Assembly: GCF_051014445.1 (NCBI RefSeq)
Contig: NC_135137.1
Location: forward strand, 12,029,501 to 12,093,500
Direction: 5' to 3'
Source: Colletes latitarsis
Taxonomy: Eukaryota > Arthropoda > Insecta > Hymenoptera > Colletidae
DNA: 64,000 nt
Shown here: piece after piece, positions 62,040 to 64,000 of the stretch
Layout of the letters: each line of letters starts with the position of its first letter
How positions within the stretch are numbered: the stretch's first letter is position 1
The notes under the pieces: generated by a model
Told to the model about the DNA's origin: nothing
Database searches by the model: none
The model's input: the letters and a program-made list of their open reading frames with translations, nothing else
Translations under genes and position numbers: made by a program

Positions 62040-64000
62040 TAATGTGGTACCACACTGAAACAGTCAATTAAATCTGGTTTCGATCAATATTTTAGAGGAT
62101 AACACATGTTAGGTCTAGGTTAGGTCTGGGATTTGCACTCATCGGGATCCTACTTTCGCATATTTCTCATACTTGATGGCCAGATTCTGGGCTTTCTCCG
62201 GTATGGGTCACGTAGTAATGTGGTACCACACTGAAACAGTCAATTAAGCCTAGTCTGGTTCAGCATTTCAAAGGATAACGCGTGTTAGGTATAGGTTAGG
62301 TCTGGGATTTGCTCTCATCAGGCTCATACTTTCGCATATTTATCAATCTTGTTGGCCAGATCCTGGGCTTCCACTGGTTTGGATCAGGTAGTAATGTGGT
62401 ACCACACTGAAACGGTGAATTAAGCCTGGTTTCGATCAATATTTTAGTGGATAACGCATGTTAGGTCTAGGTTATGTCTGGGATTTGCACTCATCAGGAT
62501 CATACTTTCGCATATTTCTCATACTTGATGACCAGATTCTGGGCTTTCTCCGGTATGGGTCACGTAGTAATGTGGTACCACACTGAAACAGTCAATTAAG
62601 CCTAGTCTGGTTCAACATTTCAAAGGATAACGCATGTTAGGTATAGGTTAGGTCTGGGATTTGCACTCATCAGGATCATACTTTCGCATATTTCTCATAC
62701 TTGATGGCCAGATTCTGGGCTTTCTCCGGTATGGGTCACGTAGTAATATGGTACGACACTGAAACAGTCGACTAAACCTGGTCTCGATCAATATTTCAGA
62801 GGATAACGCATCTCATGTCTAGGTTAGGCCTGGGATTTGCCCTCATCAGACTCATCATTTCGCATTCTTCTCATACTTGTTGAACAGATCCTGGGTTTTT
62901 TCTGCAATGGATCACTTAGTAATGTGGTACCACACTGAAACAGTCAATTAAACCTAGTCTGGGTCAACATTTCAATGGATATCGCATGTTAAGTATGGGT
63001 TAGGTCTAGGATTAGCCCTCAATAGGCTCATACTTTCGCATATTACTCATACTTGATGGCCAGATTCTGGGCTTTTTCCGGCATGGGTCACGTGGTAATG
63101 TGGTAGCACACTGAAACAGTCGACTAAACCTGGTTACGATCAATATTTTAGAGGATAACGCATGTTAGGTATAGGTTAGGTCTGGGATTTGCTCTCATCA
63201 GGCTCATACTTTTGCATATTTATCAATCTTGTTGGACAGATCCTGGGCTTCCACTGGTTTGGATCACATAGTAATGTGGTACCACATTGACACAGTCAAT
63301 TAAACCTGGTTTCGATCAATATTTTAGAGGATAACACATGTTAGGTCTAGGTTAGGACTGGGATTTGCACTCACCAGCCTCATACATTCGCATATTTCTC
63401 ATACTTGATGGCCAGATTCCGGGCTTTTTTTGGTTTGGATCACGTAGTAATGTGGTACCACACTGAAACAGTCAATTAAACCCGGTTTCGATCAATATTT
63501 TAGAGGATAACACATGTTAGGTCTAGGTTAGGTCTGGGATTTGCACTCATCAGGATCATACTTTCGCATATTTCTCATACTTGATGGCCAGATTCTGGGC
63601 TTTCTCCGGTATGGCTCACGTAGTAATGTGGTACCACACTGAAACAGTCAATTAAGCCTAGTCTGGTTCAACATTTCAAAGGATAACGCATGTTATGTCT
63701 AGGTTAGGCCTGGGATTTGCCCTCATCAGACTCATACTTTCGCATTCTTCTCATACTTGTTGAACAGATCCTGGTTTTTTTCTGTATTGGATCACTTAGT
63801 AATGTGGTACCACACTGAAACAGTCAATTAAACCTAGTCTGGGTCAACATTTCAATGGATATCGCATGTTAAGTATGGGTTAGGTCTAGGATTAGCCCTC
63901 AATAGGCTCATACTTTCGCATATTTCTCATACTTGATGGCCAGATTCTAGGCTTTTTCCGGCATGGGTCACGTGGTAATGTGGTACCACACTGAAACAGT
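62040..64000. repeat. 15-mer HOR (~2640 bp), copy 2, cut by window end
   Basis: Repeats copy 1 from AAATCTGGTTTCG onward, including CAGCATTTCAAAGGATAACGCG, TTTTAGTGGATA, the B units with TTTCAATGGATATCGC, and the GGATTGGGCTT-free TTCCGGGC unit with an intact palindrome at about 63445. About 11 monomers lie inside the window. Changes special to this copy include GGATAACGCATCTCATGTC at about 62805. Confidence 0.82.

Larger units (their letters stand above)
1..64000. repeat. Satellite DNA array, ~176-bp monomer, ~364 head-to-tail copies
   Basis: Landmarks such as CAGTCGACTAAACC, GGATAACGCATG, CTCATCAGGCTCATAC, GGCCAGATTCTGGG and GTGGTACCACACTG recur in the same order and orientation about every 176 bases from base 1 to base 64000. 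The first monomer boundaries (AGTC) fall at 1, 176 and 352, and the window ends on the first bases of another monomer. I saw no reverse-complement block, no unique spacer and no transposon insertion. Open frames never exceed 72 codons on either strand, and 176 is not a multiple of 3, so a frame crossing monomers changes register. Arrays like this are known from eukaryotic centromeres, pericentromeres and subtelomeres. Which of these applies here, and in which organism, cannot be read from the sequence. I do not recognise the monomer as a named family. Confidence 0.98.

Noticed and set aside
1..64000. CRISPR array or other prokaryotic direct-repeat system
   Set aside because: There are no unique spacers between short constant repeats. 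The whole 176-bp unit is repeated and variable throughout, with HOR structure typical of eukaryotic satellites.
1..64000. CENP-B box in the monomer
   Set aside because: I compared the TTCG-containing places (GGTTTCGATCAATATT, CTTTCGCATATTTCTC and the CCCGGTTTCGATCAA variants) with the published core nTTCGnnnnAnnCGGGn on both strands. None has both conserved halves.
23570..64000. Yeast-type point centromere (CDEI-CDEII-CDEIII)
   Set aside because: A CDEI-like GTCACGTG occurs in B-type monomers, but no AT-rich CDEII of the right kind or CDEIII-like element follows, and point centromeres are not built of 64 kb of satellite.
1..64000. RNA polymerase III or other promoter, tRNA or rRNA genes inside the monomers
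   Set aside because: I found no A-box/B-box pair, no tRNA-like fold signature and no rRNA sequence. T-runs in the pyrimidine tract vary in length and alone do not show transcription.

Overview
The whole 64 kb window is one uninterrupted tandem array of a satellite DNA. The monomer is about 176 bp (monomer 1 is 175 bp, monomer 2 is 176 bp; monomer 1 is about 45% G+C by direct count). About 364 monomers lie head to tail in one orientation. They begin in phase at base 1 and are still in phase at base 64000. I found no protein gene, RNA gene, transposon, inversion or non-satellite spacer. The longest open frames are 60-72 codons. They lie inside the repeat, recur exactly at the larger repeat periods and break wherever monomers vary, so I call none of them a gene.

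This architecture is typical of eukaryotic centromeric, pericentromeric or other heterochromatic DNA. I do not recognise the monomer as any named satellite family and cannot assign the organism. Each monomer carries an 11-bp tandem pair built from TTAGG-like units (TTAGGTCTAGG then TTAGGTCTGGG). It also carries a GGTACC-centred palindrome (TGTGGTACCACA, extended to 16-18 bp in some variants) near its 3' end.

Above the monomer there are higher-order repeats (HORs) of many sizes. (1) About 1-12.8 kb is a mosaic domain: a 9-monomer block repeated 29 monomers apart, a block of about 1.6-1.75 kb repeated with one monomer missing, a 6-mer repeat, a 4-mer repeat and a 1.2 kb block repeated 10.4 kb away. 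(2) 12.8-17.8 kb is irregular but holds a pair of apparently identical adjacent monomers. (3) 17.8-22.9 kb is a 9-mer HOR of 1583 bp in three copies plus a partial fourth. (4) 22.9-27.1 kb is irregular and is where a divergent 'B-type' monomer lineage first appears. (5) 27.1-33.8 kb is a 12-mer HOR of about 2111 bp in three copies, one with two extra monomers and one with a replaced interior. (6) 33.8-43.3 kb is irregular and holds a second copy of a 1.1 kb block from 23.6 kb. (7) 43.3-45.7 kb is a 7-mer HOR of 1232 bp in two copies. (8) 46.1-57.6 kb is a 33-mer HOR of 5796 bp in two nearly identical copies plus a short third. (9) About 59.4-64.0 kb is a 15-mer HOR of about 2640 bp, two copies, the second cut by the window edge.

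Taken together, the window records repeated rounds of unequal exchange or amplification at different scales, with local conversion-like patches, two-monomer gains and losses, and two kinds of 11-bp contraction. All period lengths come from matching marker positions by hand. Percent identities were not computed.
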